A stretch of DNA of 20,346 nucleotides from Bordetella parapertussis (GTDB lineage Bacteria; Pseudomonadota; Gammaproteobacteria; Burkholderiales; Burkholderiaceae_B): assembly GCA_945895265.1 (NCBI GenBank), contig CAMDEF010000056.1, positions 1 through 20,346 of the forward strand, read 5' to 3'. Below the pieces are notes generated by a model. That model was not told where the DNA came from and ran no database searches. It worked only from the letters and a program-made list of their open reading frames with translations. The position numbers and the translations under genes were made by a program. Below, piece by piece: positions 1 to 8,796 of the stretch; positions within the stretch are counted from its first letter, which is position 1; each line of letters opens with the position of its first letter.

Positions 1-146
1 TAACCGATCGAGGCGCCAATCAGCAACTCCCATCAAGGACAGTGGATGCAAATCCACAATCAAAGTCCGAATGTACGGGTGCAATCTTTACCTTCTAGTC
101 AGAGCGAATTAAATGTTTGGCAAACGGGAGCGTTCATGTACGGACA

Positions 147-1376
147 CTAGTGATAAAAGTTAAAAACTCGCTCGATCTCTTCAGAATCACTATTGCGAAA
201 ATAATAAACCTTTTTGTTTTCTGAAGTATGGTCAATGGCATATTGCGCTGTGGCTTTCCAGTTCTGCTGTGGGCCCCACTTTAAAGACATCAGCGTGTAG
301 GACCTTGATAAGTTCACCGCGGACCAACTTCCTACCAACGCGATGCATATGAGTAGCCACCAACGCGACTGACCTTGCTCGGTCAATCGGTCGATGATGC
401 AACCTACGATAATCGCAACCACCGGAAGCAAAACGATAAAGTTTCGCTCTGTAGAGATCGGATTCATCAGATCAAGAGTCATACCGAATGCAAGCATGAC
501 CACTAGTGCAAGCACCAATCTAAGTAAAGCCGGTCGCACCCCATCAATTTTTGGTGGACTACGAACTGACTTAAATATCGCCAGAAGAATGAACGTTATG
601 GTGATGAGCGCCGCACCCAGAATGAGCGTTGAGCTCTCTAGAGGTAGCATGGCCCTAAAGAATATTCGCAAGGTGTCGAGCGGGCCGTCGACCACAATCC
701 AAGAAGGATGTGAGCGCAAGCCTTGGGCCAAGTGTACGAATGGCCAGATGAGGCAGAGTAGGCCGCCGAGGATGATCGTTGCGATATTTCGAATATTTTT
801 TTCTGCACTAAACAAAAGCACAAGAAGGATCGAACCTGCCAACAACAATCCAAAATAATGCGAGAGCGACAGCAAGAAGGCGAGTGCTGCGATTTTTATG
901 AGTGACCATTTGCTACTGCCGTCGTAATCTATGAAGGAAGTTGTGAGTAATGTCGCAAGATAAAGGTTGAGCGCGTACGACCTAGCCTCTTGCGCATAGA
1001 AGGCAAAAAGAAAACTTGTAGAGAAAATTGTGATGACTGCCCACTGAGCCCAAGGGTTTAACTTTACCGACCACCACATAAGTCGCGCGAGTGCAGCTAA
1101 GGTGAGTAACAGACTAAGTAAGCGCACGCCAGGTTCGCTGTTGCCTACTAACAAGATCCAGCATTTCAATAGGATTTGATACAGCGGCGGATGCACGTCG
1201 TTTAGCATCGCACGCCATTGCTCTGAAACGGGAAGCTGGGCCGTGGTGACGGAAAACAGCTCATCGACCCAAAAAGAATAGCCTAGCCACGTGTTGTTCA
1301 AGCAGAGCAACAGGCCGAGCAATAGAAAGACGTACAAGCCTTTAACCGGCCATGGGATTGTGCGTATCGAGTTCAA
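147..1376 (-). CDS. GT39/ArnT-like integral membrane glycosyltransferase (GT-C fold)
   Basis: Predicted polytopic inner-membrane enzyme of 409 residues that would move a sugar from a polyprenyl-phosphate carrier to an acceptor on the periplasmic side. The first membrane helix (about residues 13-30) is followed by WVDE at 36-39 and HPPLY at 62-66, the first-loop acidic and HPP motifs usual in GT39/PMT-like GT-C proteins. An EARSYAL motif sits near residue 130, and further hydrophobic helices run to about residue 355. The start is TTG: an in-frame stop lies a few codons upstream and no ATG is available nearby. It is the last gene of the minus-strand series, 93 bp after the gene before it, so it may be co-transcribed with the GT2/GtrA genes. 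Family membership is well supported. The sugar is inferred (xylose or another pentose) only from the UDP-glucuronate decarboxylase upstream. The acceptor is unknown. Confidence 0.8.
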   Translation of the reverse strand: MNSIRTIPWPVKGLYVFLLLGLLLCLNNTWLGYSFWVDELFSVTTAQLPVSEQWRAMLNDVHPPLYQILLKCWILLVGNSEPGVRLLSLLLTLAALARLMWWSVKLNPWAQWAVITIFSTSFLFAFYAQEARSYALNLYLATLLTTSFIDYDGSSKWSLIKIAALAFLLSLSHYFGLLLAGSILLVLLFSAEKNIRNIATIILGGLLCLIWPFVHLAQGLRSHPSWIVVDGPLDTLRIFFRAMLPLESSTLILGAALITITFILLAIFKSVRSPPKIDGVRPALLRLVLALVVMLAFGMTLDLMNPISTERNFIVLLPVVAIIVGCIIDRLTEQGQSRWWLLICIALVGSWSAVNLSRSYTLMSLKWGPQQNWKATAQYAIDHTSENKKVYYFRNSDSEEIERVFNFYH

Positions 1377-1451
1377 ACAGCCTTCGGACTTTTAGGGATT
1401 CAAAATGACCCCCGCCGCGAAAATCGCTGACCGAAAGCTTAAAGCGCTGTG

Positions 1452-1465
1452 GTTATTGCAATAAC
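1452..1465. repeat. 14-bp perfect palindrome between two genes
   Basis: GTTATTGCAATAAC is its own reverse complement with no spacer. It lies 5 bp beyond the stop codon of the unknown membrane-protein gene and upstream of the GT39-like gene. With no loop and no T run it does not look like an intrinsic terminator. A protein-binding site is possible, and so is chance. Confidence 0.4.
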
Positions 1466-1469
1466 TTAC

Positions 1470-2066
1470 TTACTGACACCGATAATCCGTACGATCCACA
1501 CTATTTCTAAACGGATCGGTCAAATCATCTGAATACTTGCCCATCAGCAAACGCTGTTTGGGCAGAAAGTGCGCACGAAAATATCGGCTACTGCTAGCAA
1601 TCGTTTGCCCCCAAGCAGTGAGCTTGACGCAACCGTCTTTGATTTCAACCGTGCCAGATTGTTGCTGTTCAGTTAAGCGCACATCGACTAGGCGGTGCTC
1701 TTTGACATACTCTTGAGTAAAGACTTGATCAAAGGCGTCAAGCTTGATGCCACCGCCGCGCTGCTGCAGTTTTTCTAGAATATAAAAAGACAGTGAGCGA
1801 TCAATGACTGTAGGCACTGAAATCGCAAATGAATAGCCCAGTAATAACCAGATACAACATAGCTGCAAGGTTTCAAAGCGAGTGAAGACTTTGAACCACC
1901 GAACAGTCGCAATCAAAGTAGCTGCCAAAATCGTTGCGAGTACAGCATCTAAAATCGCGCTATAGAACACCACGTTAACAGGCACATAACGCACGTGCAG
2001 AACATAGATTACGAGTAACAGCAGCACGTACACCGCCGTCGCAATCAAGAGTTTTAGATATTTCAT
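1470..2066 (-). CDS. Unknown membrane protein, three N-terminal helices plus a soluble domain
   Basis: I do not recognise this 198-residue protein. It has three hydrophobic segments (about residues 6-24, 36-57 and 66-86). A polar C-terminal domain of about 110 residues follows, starting after the motif PTVIDRS at about 85-91. No catalytic motif is obvious. The ATG overlaps the stop of the upstream GtrA gene by 4 bp (ATGA), so translation is probably coupled. The spot after a GT2 and a GtrA gene is where serotype-conversion (gtrABC) clusters carry their variable third gene, although here a GT39-like enzyme follows too. I infer that it works with the lipid-linked sugar module, perhaps as an accessory or transferase-associated subunit. 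The function is unassigned. Confidence 0.8.
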   Translation of the reverse strand: MKYLKLLIATAVYVLLLLVIYVLHVRYVPVNVVFYSAILDAVLATILAATLIATVRWFKVFTRFETLQLCCIWLLLGYSFAISVPTVIDRSLSFYILEKLQQRGGGIKLDAFDQVFTQEYVKEHRLVDVRLTEQQQSGTVEIKDGCVKLTAWGQTIASSSRYFRAHFLPKQRLLMGKYSDDLTDPFRNSVDRTDYRCQ

Positions 2067-2479
2067 ACTTTAAAGACCATGCGCTTATTGCCCCAATAGC
2101 TGCATAACACCTGCATACCTGTGGCCACAATAAATCCAGCGATGTAGTTTAGATTGTAGTGATCAGCCCACACGTACATCAGCGCGCCGTGAAGCAAGGC
2201 AATAGCTGCGTATAAAAAAATAAAGCGATACACCTGTTTAAACAAGGGCTCTGTTGAGCCTTGAAAAACAAAGTAACGACTACCTAAAAACGATGCTGCG
2301 ATGCCAAAGATCGCAGCCACCAAGTTAGAAATGCCAGCAGACCGCCAACCTAACACTGTTAGGTTAAAAGTCAGCACTGCAAAGTGCACGGCTGTGGCGG
2401 CTAAGCCGTTGATCAGATACCTGACTGACTGCTGTGCAAGCAAAGCTGCGACTTTACTGCGCAGCGTGCTAGTTGGCAT
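2063..2479 (-). CDS. GtrA family membrane protein (putative lipid-linked sugar flippase)
   Basis: 138 residues with four predicted membrane helices (about 20-42, 48-68, 84-105 and 111-129). The family hallmarks SRYFVF after helix 2 and NKRMVF at the C-terminus are present, and the length is normal for GtrA. GtrA proteins are thought to flip polyprenyl-phosphate-linked sugars from the cytoplasmic to the periplasmic leaflet. The start overlaps the end of the upstream GT2 gene by 11 bp, and the stop overlaps the next gene by 4 bp, so this is one tight operon. The partners fit the role: a GT2 enzyme to make the lipid-linked sugar and a GT39-like enzyme to use it. Confidence 0.87.
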   Translation of the reverse strand: MPTSTLRSKVAALLAQQSVRYLINGLAATAVHFAVLTFNLTVLGWRSAGISNLVAAIFGIAASFLGSRYFVFQGSTEPLFKQVYRFIFLYAAIALLHGALMYVWADHYNLNYIAGFIVATGMQVLCSYWGNKRMVFKV

Positions 2480-3479
2480 GCTTCACAACGTCAATGTAAG
2501 CGCGGTAATCAATTTGATTTGGCGCCCCTGAGCGAACAACACCTGTCAACATCAAGGTCATCAAGGTCAGTGCGCCGGTTTGTAAAAACACCAACAGCAA
2601 AATCCCCAAGGCCACTGAAAACCAGCCGGGAGTCGCAAACCCTGCAAGTTTTAACGCGATGGCTGCAGCACTGGCGGCCACAGTAAACAAAGCCACGAAG
2701 GCGCAAATAATACCTACGCGCACCAATACATCTTCAGCAAATACCATTAGGGCTCTAAAGCCATGCAAGGCCAGCCCAACAAAATTCATTTTGCTTTTAC
2801 CTGCAAAGCGCGGGCCGCGATCAATCGGTTGGGTTTGCACGCGCAACTTTGATGTTAATACGCAGGCAGCAACATGCATCCATAATTCTTGCATGGCAGC
2901 TAGGCGTTTAAGCGCCACTGGCTTTAAGGCCATGAAGTTACCGAAGCTGATTTTGCGACCGGTTAAAAACTGAAACAACGCTTTGTAAACCACGTAAAAC
3001 GCTTTGAATCTTATGCTTTCAATACGACTTTTACGCTGCGCCACGACCACGTCAACCTTGGGCGACTGCATCGGCTCAACCAACTCGCGAATCGATTGCG
3101 GGGTGTCTTCACCATCTGAATCCATCACGATGGTGCAAGGCATGTCGGGCATGTGCTCGGCTACGTAATTCAAACCAATCGCAATTGCGCGTTGATGTCC
3201 CACGTTACGCTTAAGCGTAATGACCACGCCTTTAACGCCGGCACTTTGTAGGGCTTCAATCTGTACGGGTTGATTGATTGAGCCGTCATCAACGGCAACA
3301 ACGTATACGCGTGTACCGTACTCAGCAGATAATTCTCTAAACAAACGGGTTGAGGCCTCTTGATCTTCGTACACAGGCATCACGACAGCAAAGTTTGCGT
3401 CGGTGGCGTTACCGGTCGAGCGCACTGCAGTGCTGGCTGAAGAGTTAGCGTCGCCTTGGCCGTTGCCGTGTGTGCTCAT
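2469..3479 (-). CDS. GT2 glycosyltransferase, polyprenyl-phosphate sugar synthase type (GtrB/ArnC/DPM-like)
   Basis: 336 residues. A flexible Ser/Gly/Asn-rich N-terminus of about 28 residues precedes a GT-A domain with VDDGS (about 63-67), RNVGHQRA (91-98) and the metal-binding DSD of DSDGEDT (120-126). Two C-terminal membrane helices lie at about 251-276 and 286-313. This architecture is typical of enzymes that transfer a sugar from a nucleotide donor to undecaprenyl phosphate on the cytoplasmic face. The start ATG overlaps the stop of the UDP-glucuronate decarboxylase gene (ATGA). The direct link to that gene suggests UDP-xylose, or a derivative, as the donor. The donor is inference from context; the family is clear. 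Confidence 0.88.
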   Translation of the reverse strand: MSTHGNGQGDANSSASTAVRSTGNATDANFAVVMPVYEDQEASTRLFRELSAEYGTRVYVVAVDDGSINQPVQIEALQSAGVKGVVITLKRNVGHQRAIAIGLNYVAEHMPDMPCTIVMDSDGEDTPQSIRELVEPMQSPKVDVVVAQRKSRIESIRFKAFYVVYKALFQFLTGRKISFGNFMALKPVALKRLAAMQELWMHVAACVLTSKLRVQTQPIDRGPRFAGKSKMNFVGLALHGFRALMVFAEDVLVRVGIICAFVALFTVAASAAAIALKLAGFATPGWFSVALGILLLVFLQTGALTLMTLMLTGVVRSGAPNQIDYRAYIDVVKHAN

Positions 3480-4432
3480 GCAGCAATCGCCTCTTTAAAG
3501 TAAGCAATTGTGCGCTCAAGCCCTTGTTCAAGCGCAACTGTGGGCTCCCAATCTAGATGTTGCTTGGCCTTACTGATATCTGGACGACGCTGTTTAGGAT
3601 CATCTTCTGGCAAAGGCATGTTAACGAGTTTGCTTTTTGAACCCGTCAGGCGCAACACTTTTTCTGCAAGCTCAATCATTGTGAACTCACCAGGGTTACC
3701 TAAGTTAATCGGGCCAACAACGCTATCGGGCGAATTCATTAATCGAATAAAGCCTTCAACTAAATCATCGGCATAGCAAAAACTGCGGGTCTGTGTACCG
3801 TCGCCGTAAATGGTGAGGTCTTCGCCACGCAAAGCCTGCACAATAAAATTGCTCACCACGCGACCATCGTCTGCCGCCATACGAGGGCCATAAGTGTTGA
3901 AGATGCGTACGACTTTGATTCGCAAGTTGTATGCGCGTTGATAGTCAAACCATAAGGTCTCAGCGGCGCGCTTGCCTTCGTCGTAGCAACTGCGTATACC
4001 AATGGTATTGACATTGCCCCAGTACTCTTCGGGTTGCGGGTGTACAGACGGGTCGCCATACACTTCAGAGGTTGAGGCTTGAAACACCTTGGCACCTGTG
4101 CTGCGTGCAAGCTCAAGCATATTGAGCGCACCCAACACCGAGGTTTTCATGGTGTGGATGGGGTCGTATTGATAATGCACGGGCGAGGCTGGGCAGGCGA
4201 GGTTGTAGATTTCGTCTAAGCCTGATACGCCAAGAGTTTGCACAGTGATGGGATCAACCACATCGTGCTGCACAAACTTAAAGTTTGGGTTTGAGGCGAG
4301 GCCAGCAAGATTTTTTTGGCTTCCTGTAAACAGGCTGTCGAGCGCAATCACTTGGTGGCCTTGAGCGATCAGGCGATCACACAGGTGTGACCCTAAGAAA
4401 CCAGCACCGCCTGTGACAAGAATTTTTTTCAT
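3476..4432 (-). CDS. UDP-glucuronate decarboxylase (UDP-xylose synthase), extended SDR
   Basis: 318 residues, cytoplasmic. It converts UDP-glucuronate to UDP-xylose and CO2 using bound NAD. The N-terminal Rossmann motif is GGAGFLG at residues 8-14. [13 protein letters not shown] (about 80-92) is characteristic of the UXS branch of the family. The catalytic STSE segment lies at 120-123 and YDEGK (Tyr150, Lys154) forms the active-site pair. Length is standard for the bacterial enzyme. The gene lies downstream of UDP-glucose dehydrogenase, which supplies its substrate, separated by about 96 bp, and overlaps the GT2 gene by 4 bp. The UXS-specific motif makes a 4-epimerase (UDP-galacturonate) less likely. 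Confidence 0.9.
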   Translation of the reverse strand: MKKILVTGGAGFLGSHLCDRLIAQGHQVIALDSLFTGSQKNLAGLASNPNFKFVQHDVVDPITVQTLGVSGLDEIYNLACPASPVHYQYDPIHTMKTSVLGALNMLELARSTGAKVFQASTSEVYGDPSVHPQPEEYWGNVNTIGIRSCYDEGKRAAETLWFDYQRAYNLRIKVVRIFNTYGPRMAADDGRVVSNFIVQALRGEDLTIYGDGTQTRSFCYADDLVEGFIRLMNSPDSVVGPINLGNPGEFTMIELAEKVLRLTGSKSKLVNMPLPEDDPKQRRPDISKAKQHLDWEPTVALEQGLERTIAYFKEAIAA

Positions 4433-4528
4433 ATGAAGTGCGTCAAGCTCTACGTGTAAATTGCATCGAACGAAAAGTACGGCTTAAAACTCGCCGGCTG
4501 GGCTGTTGGACAATAGCTGATTTGCCGA

Positions 4529-5881
4529 TCAAGCGCGGCCCACACCTGCGTAATAAAAACCAAGTGACTTTAAGGCGGCTGGCTCAATATGATTGCGACC
4601 ATCAAAAAACAGCGCGCCTTTAACCGTTGCTTTCAGTGCTTTGAAGTCAATTTTCTTGTACTCGGCCCACTCTGTTACCAACACAACAGCATCGGCAGCT
4701 TTGGCGGCGGTTAAAGGGTCGTTTTCGATCACAAGCTTACCGTTACGCAATAAATCAGCAAACACATGCTCAGCAACCTCGCGTGCCACTGGGTCGTGTG
4801 CAGCAATAGTCGCGCCTGCATTGCAAAGCGCACGAATTAAATCAATCGACGAAGCTTCGCGCATATCATCGGTGTCAGGTTTAAAGGCTAAACCCCACAC
4901 GCAGATTTTGCGACCGTCTAAGTCTTTACCCATCTTGGCAACAAGTTGCTCAAACAGGTATTGCTTTTGTTTTTTGTTACGCGCCTCAACACCGTTGAGC
5001 ACGATTGGATCCACACCGACGCTTTGAGCGATGCGTACCAAGGCCTGCACGTCTTTGGGGAAGCACGACCCGCCGTAACCGCAGCCTGGGCGTAAAAACG
5101 CTGGGCCGATGCGCGAGTCTGAACCCATACCGGCGCGCACGTCTTCGACGTTGATGCCAAAGCGATCACATACGTTGGCGATTTCGTTCATGAACGAGAT
5201 GCGGGTGGCCAGCATGGCGTTTGAAGCGTACTTAATCAGCTCGGCCTCTTTTACGCCCACAGTGAGTAATTGACTGTCGTTTTTGACGTAAGGCTGATAC
5301 AGCTTGACCATCTGTGCCTTGGTGGTCTCGCTTTCGGTACCGATCACAATGCGATCCGGATTAAAGAAGTCGTCGATCGCGGCGCCCTCTTTTAAAAACT
5401 CGGGGTTACTGGCGACATCAAAATCGATAAAACATTTGCGCTGAAACAGTTGCCAGGCAACTTCGCCTTTCACCAAATCGGCTGTGCCAACCGGCACAGT
5501 TGATTTATTGATGATGATGGCGGGGCCGTCTAGCGTTTGACCGATTTCTTTTGCGGCGGCTAATACGTAGCGTAAGTCGGCAGAGCCATCTTCGCCTTGA
5601 GGGGTACCCACGGCGATAAAAATCAGATTAGCGGCGGTGCTATCTTTACCCAGCTTTAGCAGGCCGTTTTTAATGCTGTCTGAAAACTTTAAGTTGCCGC
5701 TGGCGATTGAACCATCAACCACCTCTTTAAGACCCGGCTCATAGATCGGGATGATGCCTTTTTCAAGGCGAGCGATTTTGCTGGGGTCGGTATCGACACA
5801 CACAACAGTATTGTCTTTGCTCGACAGGCAGGCTGCGGTCACCAAGCCAACGTAACCTGCACCGACGACTAGAATTTTCAT
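4529..5881 (-). CDS. ugd: UDP-glucose 6-dehydrogenase
   Basis: Oxidises UDP-glucose to UDP-glucuronate with two NAD+. With the ATG at 5881 the protein is 450 residues. The frame stays open to a TTG 21 bp upstream, but the ATG starts exactly at the dinucleotide-binding fold (GAGYVG at 7-12) and has a GAGAG purine stretch upstream as a ribosome-binding site. The catalytic-cysteine motif GGSCFPKD is present (Cys about residue 273). The N-terminal NAD domain, central helix and C-terminal UDP-binding domain give the usual length. It supplies UDP-GlcA to the decarboxylase downstream. The 130-bp gap upstream probably holds its own promoter, although no strong consensus is seen. Confidence 0.93.
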   Translation of the reverse strand: MKILVVGAGYVGLVTAACLSSKDNTVVCVDTDPSKIARLEKGIIPIYEPGLKEVVDGSIASGNLKFSDSIKNGLLKLGKDSTAANLIFIAVGTPQGEDGSADLRYVLAAAKEIGQTLDGPAIIINKSTVPVGTADLVKGEVAWQLFQRKCFIDFDVASNPEFLKEGAAIDDFFNPDRIVIGTESETTKAQMVKLYQPYVKNDSQLLTVGVKEAELIKYASNAMLATRISFMNEIANVCDRFGINVEDVRAGMGSDSRIGPAFLRPGCGYGGSCFPKDVQALVRIAQSVGVDPIVLNGVEARNKKQKQYLFEQLVAKMGKDLDGRKICVWGLAFKPDTDDMREASSIDLIRALCNAGATIAAHDPVAREVAEHVFADLLRNGKLVIENDPLTAAKAADAVVLVTEWAEYKKIDFKALKATVKGALFFDGRNHIEPAALKSLGFYYAGVGRA

Positions 5882-6014
5882 AAACCGACTCTCAAGAAAC
5901 AACTTAATTTAAAGTTTTAAAACACTGCGGTAACCGCTCAGACACAAACGCTTAAGCGCCAAGATGGCAGAATCATGACTGACTTTCAACAAAAAAAGAG
6001 CAATACCCGCTAGT
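5882..6014 (-). promoter_or_regulatory. Gap upstream of ugd, probable promoter region
   Basis: This non-coding stretch separates the end of the tandem glycosyltransferase gene from ugd and is the widest gap before the UDP-xylose module. It is AT-rich near ugd. On the minus strand a TTACCG ... TAAATT pair with a 16-bp spacer is a weak promoter match. Two small palindromes are also present (CGCTTAAGCG and GCGGTAACCGC). I see no convincing terminator: a run of seven T follows the upstream gene, but the stem before it is only 3-4 bp. Confidence 0.3.
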
Positions 6015-8624
6015 TTAGGCAATTTTTGTGACATCTTTGGTCAAAATCATTCTAGAAAGCAGTTGTTGAGCGCTTTGCGCCCACGTTTGCCGCTGAATCT
6101 GGCTTGAATCGGGTGTTTTTTGCTGTTTTGCCAACGCCAGCCAGCTTTGGATGGCGGTGGCCAGAGCCGCGCCGTCGTCACCGGCAAAATACATGGCGTG
6201 GTCTTGGGCGACTTCACGAAACACGGGGATATCGCGGGCGATGATGGGCAAACCGTGGCGGGCGGCCTCGATCAGAGGTAAACCAAAGCCCTCGGCCTCG
6301 CTGGCGGCGATTAGGCAGCGTGCTGCGGCGTAGATTTTTTCAAGGTATTCGTCACTGGCCGACTGCATCCAAAACAGCTGATGGCCAAGCTGGGGGTGGG
6401 TGCTTAAGCGGGTGGTCAGTGCCTCGGTCAACCAGCCGGGCTTGCCGACGATGACCAGGTTGGCAGGGATATTTTGCGCCCAAAATTGCTCGAACGCATC
6501 TAACACTTGCCCATGGCGCTTGCGCGGCTCAAGCGTGCCCACCATTAAAAAGCTTGGGGCAGAGGCCAGTTGCTGTAACAGCTGAGGGCCATCGTCTGGC
6601 ATCCCTTTTGAGGGGATTGAGCTTTCAATATCGGCCCCAAGATGAAACCAGTCTATTTTTAGCGACTGGGCTGCTGTGGGCTGATTGTGCGCGACCCAGG
6701 TTTTTAATTCAGCAGCCACGGCTTGCGAAATACACACGGCGCCATGCTGCTGGGATACAACCCGCAACCAATTGCCGTATTTTTCAACAAGCTCTGGGGT
6801 GAAGGTGTCTTTGAGCAACAAGGGCAACAGGTCGTAGACCACAAAATACACCTGAGCACCGGCTTGGCGGGCTTTGGCAAAAAAATGCTCGTGGTCTTGA
6901 TCGATATTGAAGTGCAGGTCGAGGCCTAAGAAGATGTCACCTTGCTGGGGGTGGATGTAGGTGTCTTGGTCAATGGCCTCATCGGCCAAGAGCGTAACCG
7001 AGCCAACGCCTGACCCAGCACCGCGTTCTCCGTTCGTCAAAATCGGCCGATGACCTTCACCAAACATACGCTGCGTAAACGCTGCAGCGGTTTTGTAGCC
7101 CACAGGCTTGGCGGCATAGACCAGTTCGACTTGATAGGCAGAATCAGTCTCTGTTAACAAATGCTGAATCACGCTGCGTACTACGCGTTGGATGCCTGAC
7201 TTTGAATCAGTAGCGTGCAGCTCGGTGATATCAACGAACAATCTAGGGCGCTGATCTTGGCGCGGCAGCAAGCCTGCGACGAGCGCCGCGGTTTCTTGTA
7301 ACTCAACGGCGGGGCGCTGTGGGGTTTGCTCAAACGCTGCGATTCGCGCTGTGATTTCAGCCACCAGTGCTGCTGCAGCGGGCTGAGCCTTACTTACTGC
7401 AAGCACTCCAGCCTGCTCAAGCCGCTCTAACGCTTCAAGCGCCTTACGCGCAGTGTGATCCCACGAAAACGTTTGAACCTGCTGCTGCCCGTGAGCCACC
7501 AGCATTGAACGATAGGCCTCATCGCTGAGCACCTGCGTAATTTTGCTTGCAATGCTTTCAACCGAAAACGGATCAAACAAAGCCTCTGGTAAACCAATCA
7601 CTTCAGGCACGCTTGAATAGTTTGAGCCAATCGTTGGTGCACCACAGGCCATCGCCTCGAGTGCCGTAAAACCAAAGCCTTCGCAATAGGTGGGCAAGAT
7701 ATAGGCCTTGCACAACCCATACAACGCACAAAGCTCGTGATCGGTAATACGTTGCGTCACGATCACTTGGCTAGCATCTAAGCCCGCCGCAGCAATCAAT
7801 TGATTCACATGCACAAGCTGCGGGGCGTTAAGGCCACCGGCCAGCACCAGTTGATGGGCGTGCCGAACCTCAGCGGGCTGTGCAGCATATGCGTACACCA
7901 AACGATCAATATTTTTGCGCGGATCAAACGCGCCGCTGTACAACAAAAAGGGGCGGGTGATGCCAAACTTTGGCTTAAGCGCTGTTGCCTGTTCAGCATT
8001 TAAATCGACGGCAACGATATCTTCACCGAGTGCGGCCGAGATATTCTGTACCTGTGCCGCGGGCAGACCAAGCTGCGCAATGCCGTCGTTACGCGACGAT
8101 TCTGAAATCGCAAACCAGAAGTCTGCTTTTTTAAATTGCCACAGGCGCTCGTAATACCAGTCTTGTGTGGTCGGGTCGACCAGATATTCGCTTTTGTATA
8201 ACAGCGGGATCAAGTCGTAAAGCATCGCCACGGTGTAAACCGGTGCGAGTTTGCTGACGCTGACGATGGTGTTGTCGCCCGGGCTATCGAGCAAACTGCT
8301 AATGATTAAGACATCAGGTTGAAGCTCTGCAATGTAAGCCTCACGCAATAGCTCTGACACGTCTTTGCGCCAGTGATTTTCTGGCTTACGTAGGTCAGTG
8401 GGGCCAATGCCTGACCAAATTTTGATCGTGCAGTGTGCGCGTTGCTCGGCTAACGCGTCTTGTGCATAGGCTAGGGATTCTGGAAACAAATCACTGAGCA
8501 ACACCACGATCTCGTGCGTGCCTTTGTTGCGGATTAACGCCCGTACAAAGGCGAGGGCGTAACGACCGATGCCACGATGGCGGCTTTCGTTTTGCGCACC
8601 TTGCAGATCGACGACGATTTTCAT
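6015..8624 (-). CDS. Tandem GT4-GT4 glycosyltransferase (WbdA-like polymerase architecture)
   Basis: 869 residues with two complete GT-B glycosyltransferases in one chain. Domain 1 (about 1-410) opens with MKIVVDLQGAQNESRHRGIG, has SGAFDPRKN in the donor-binding half and the EX7E motif in EGFGFTALE near residue 315. Domain 2 (about 455-865) opens with RLFVDITEL, has VGTLEPRKRH and a second EX7E in EGFGLPLIE near residue 778. An Ala/Gln-rich linker joins them. The size and double-domain plan match WbdA-type enzymes, which build a repeating homopolymer for ABC-exported O-antigens. Given gmd and rmd, the polymer is probably D-rhamnose-based, perhaps mixed with mannose (inference). Domain 2 closely resembles the separate glycosyltransferase at 13523-14875. 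There is no clear ribosome-binding site before the ATG, so translation likely depends on coupling to the methyltransferase upstream. Confidence 0.9.
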   Translation of the reverse strand: MKIVVDLQGAQNESRHRGIGRYALAFVRALIRNKGTHEIVVLLSDLFPESLAYAQDALAEQRAHCTIKIWSGIGPTDLRKPENHWRKDVSELLREAYIAELQPDVLIISSLLDSPGDNTIVSVSKLAPVYTVAMLYDLIPLLYKSEYLVDPTTQDWYYERLWQFKKADFWFAISESSRNDGIAQLGLPAAQVQNISAALGEDIVAVDLNAEQATALKPKFGITRPFLLYSGAFDPRKNIDRLVYAYAAQPAEVRHAHQLVLAGGLNAPQLVHVNQLIAAAGLDASQVIVTQRITDHELCALYGLCKAYILPTYCEGFGFTALEAMACGAPTIGSNYSSVPEVIGLPEALFDPFSVESIASKITQVLSDEAYRSMLVAHGQQQVQTFSWDHTARKALEALERLEQAGVLAVSKAQPAAAALVAEITARIAAFEQTPQRPAVELQETAALVAGLLPRQDQRPRLFVDITELHATDSKSGIQRVVRSVIQHLLTETDSAYQVELVYAAKPVGYKTAAAFTQRMFGEGHRPILTNGERGAGSGVGSVTLLADEAIDQDTYIHPQQGDIFLGLDLHFNIDQDHEHFFAKARQAGAQVYFVVYDLLPLLLKDTFTPELVEKYGNWLRVVSQQHGAVCISQAVAAELKTWVAHNQPTAAQSLKIDWFHLGADIESSIPSKGMPDDGPQLLQQLASAPSFLMVGTLEPRKRHGQVLDAFEQFWAQNIPANLVIVGKPGWLTEALTTRLSTHPQLGHQLFWMQSASDEYLEKIYAAARCLIAASEAEGFGLPLIEAARHGLPIIARDIPVFREVAQDHAMYFAGDDGAALATAIQSWLALAKQQKTPDSSQIQRQTWAQSAQQLLSRMILTKDVTKIA

Positions 8625-8796
8625 GGCGGCGGAGTGTGTGCGCTTGACGAGCTATTGGGCTGCGCGGCCGCGTCGGCTGGCTGCATCGCGCTGCCTTGTT
8701 GAAACCGCTGGTAAATCTCTTGCGCCTCGGGGCTCAAGGTTTCGATGCGCTCACGTGTTTGATAAGCTTGTTCAACAATGACCGGATCCAACGGGA
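8621..8796 (-). other. -1-frame continuation of the methyltransferase gene
   Basis: In the -1 frame relative to the methyltransferase, the strand stays open from the A run to a TGA at 8621-8623. It encodes 58 residues starting IPLDPVIVEQAYQTRERIET and ending in a Ser/Pro-rich tail. The first 34 residues look like an ordinary charged helix, and the stop overlaps the ATG of the next gene as ATGA. Joined to the upstream frame the protein would be 409 residues. The intact zero frame instead stops at 8734 and leaves a gap of about 110 bp, which is unlike the overlapping junctions before it in this operon. Confidence 0.7.

Noticed and set aside
1..146. Short open stretches on both strands before the first gene, possible tail of another gene
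   Set aside because: The open frames are at most about 35 codons, differ between strands and match no family I recognise. The repeated TGTACGG at about 73 and 137 is too short to call a repeat element.
394..858. Open frame of 154 codons on the plus strand
   Set aside because: It lies wholly inside the GT39-like gene in antisense, has no recognisable domain and has a composition typical of a shadow frame.
5990..6014. Intrinsic terminator after the tandem glycosyltransferase gene
   Set aside because: A run of seven T is present on the minus strand, but the preceding stem is only 3-4 bp, too weak to call.
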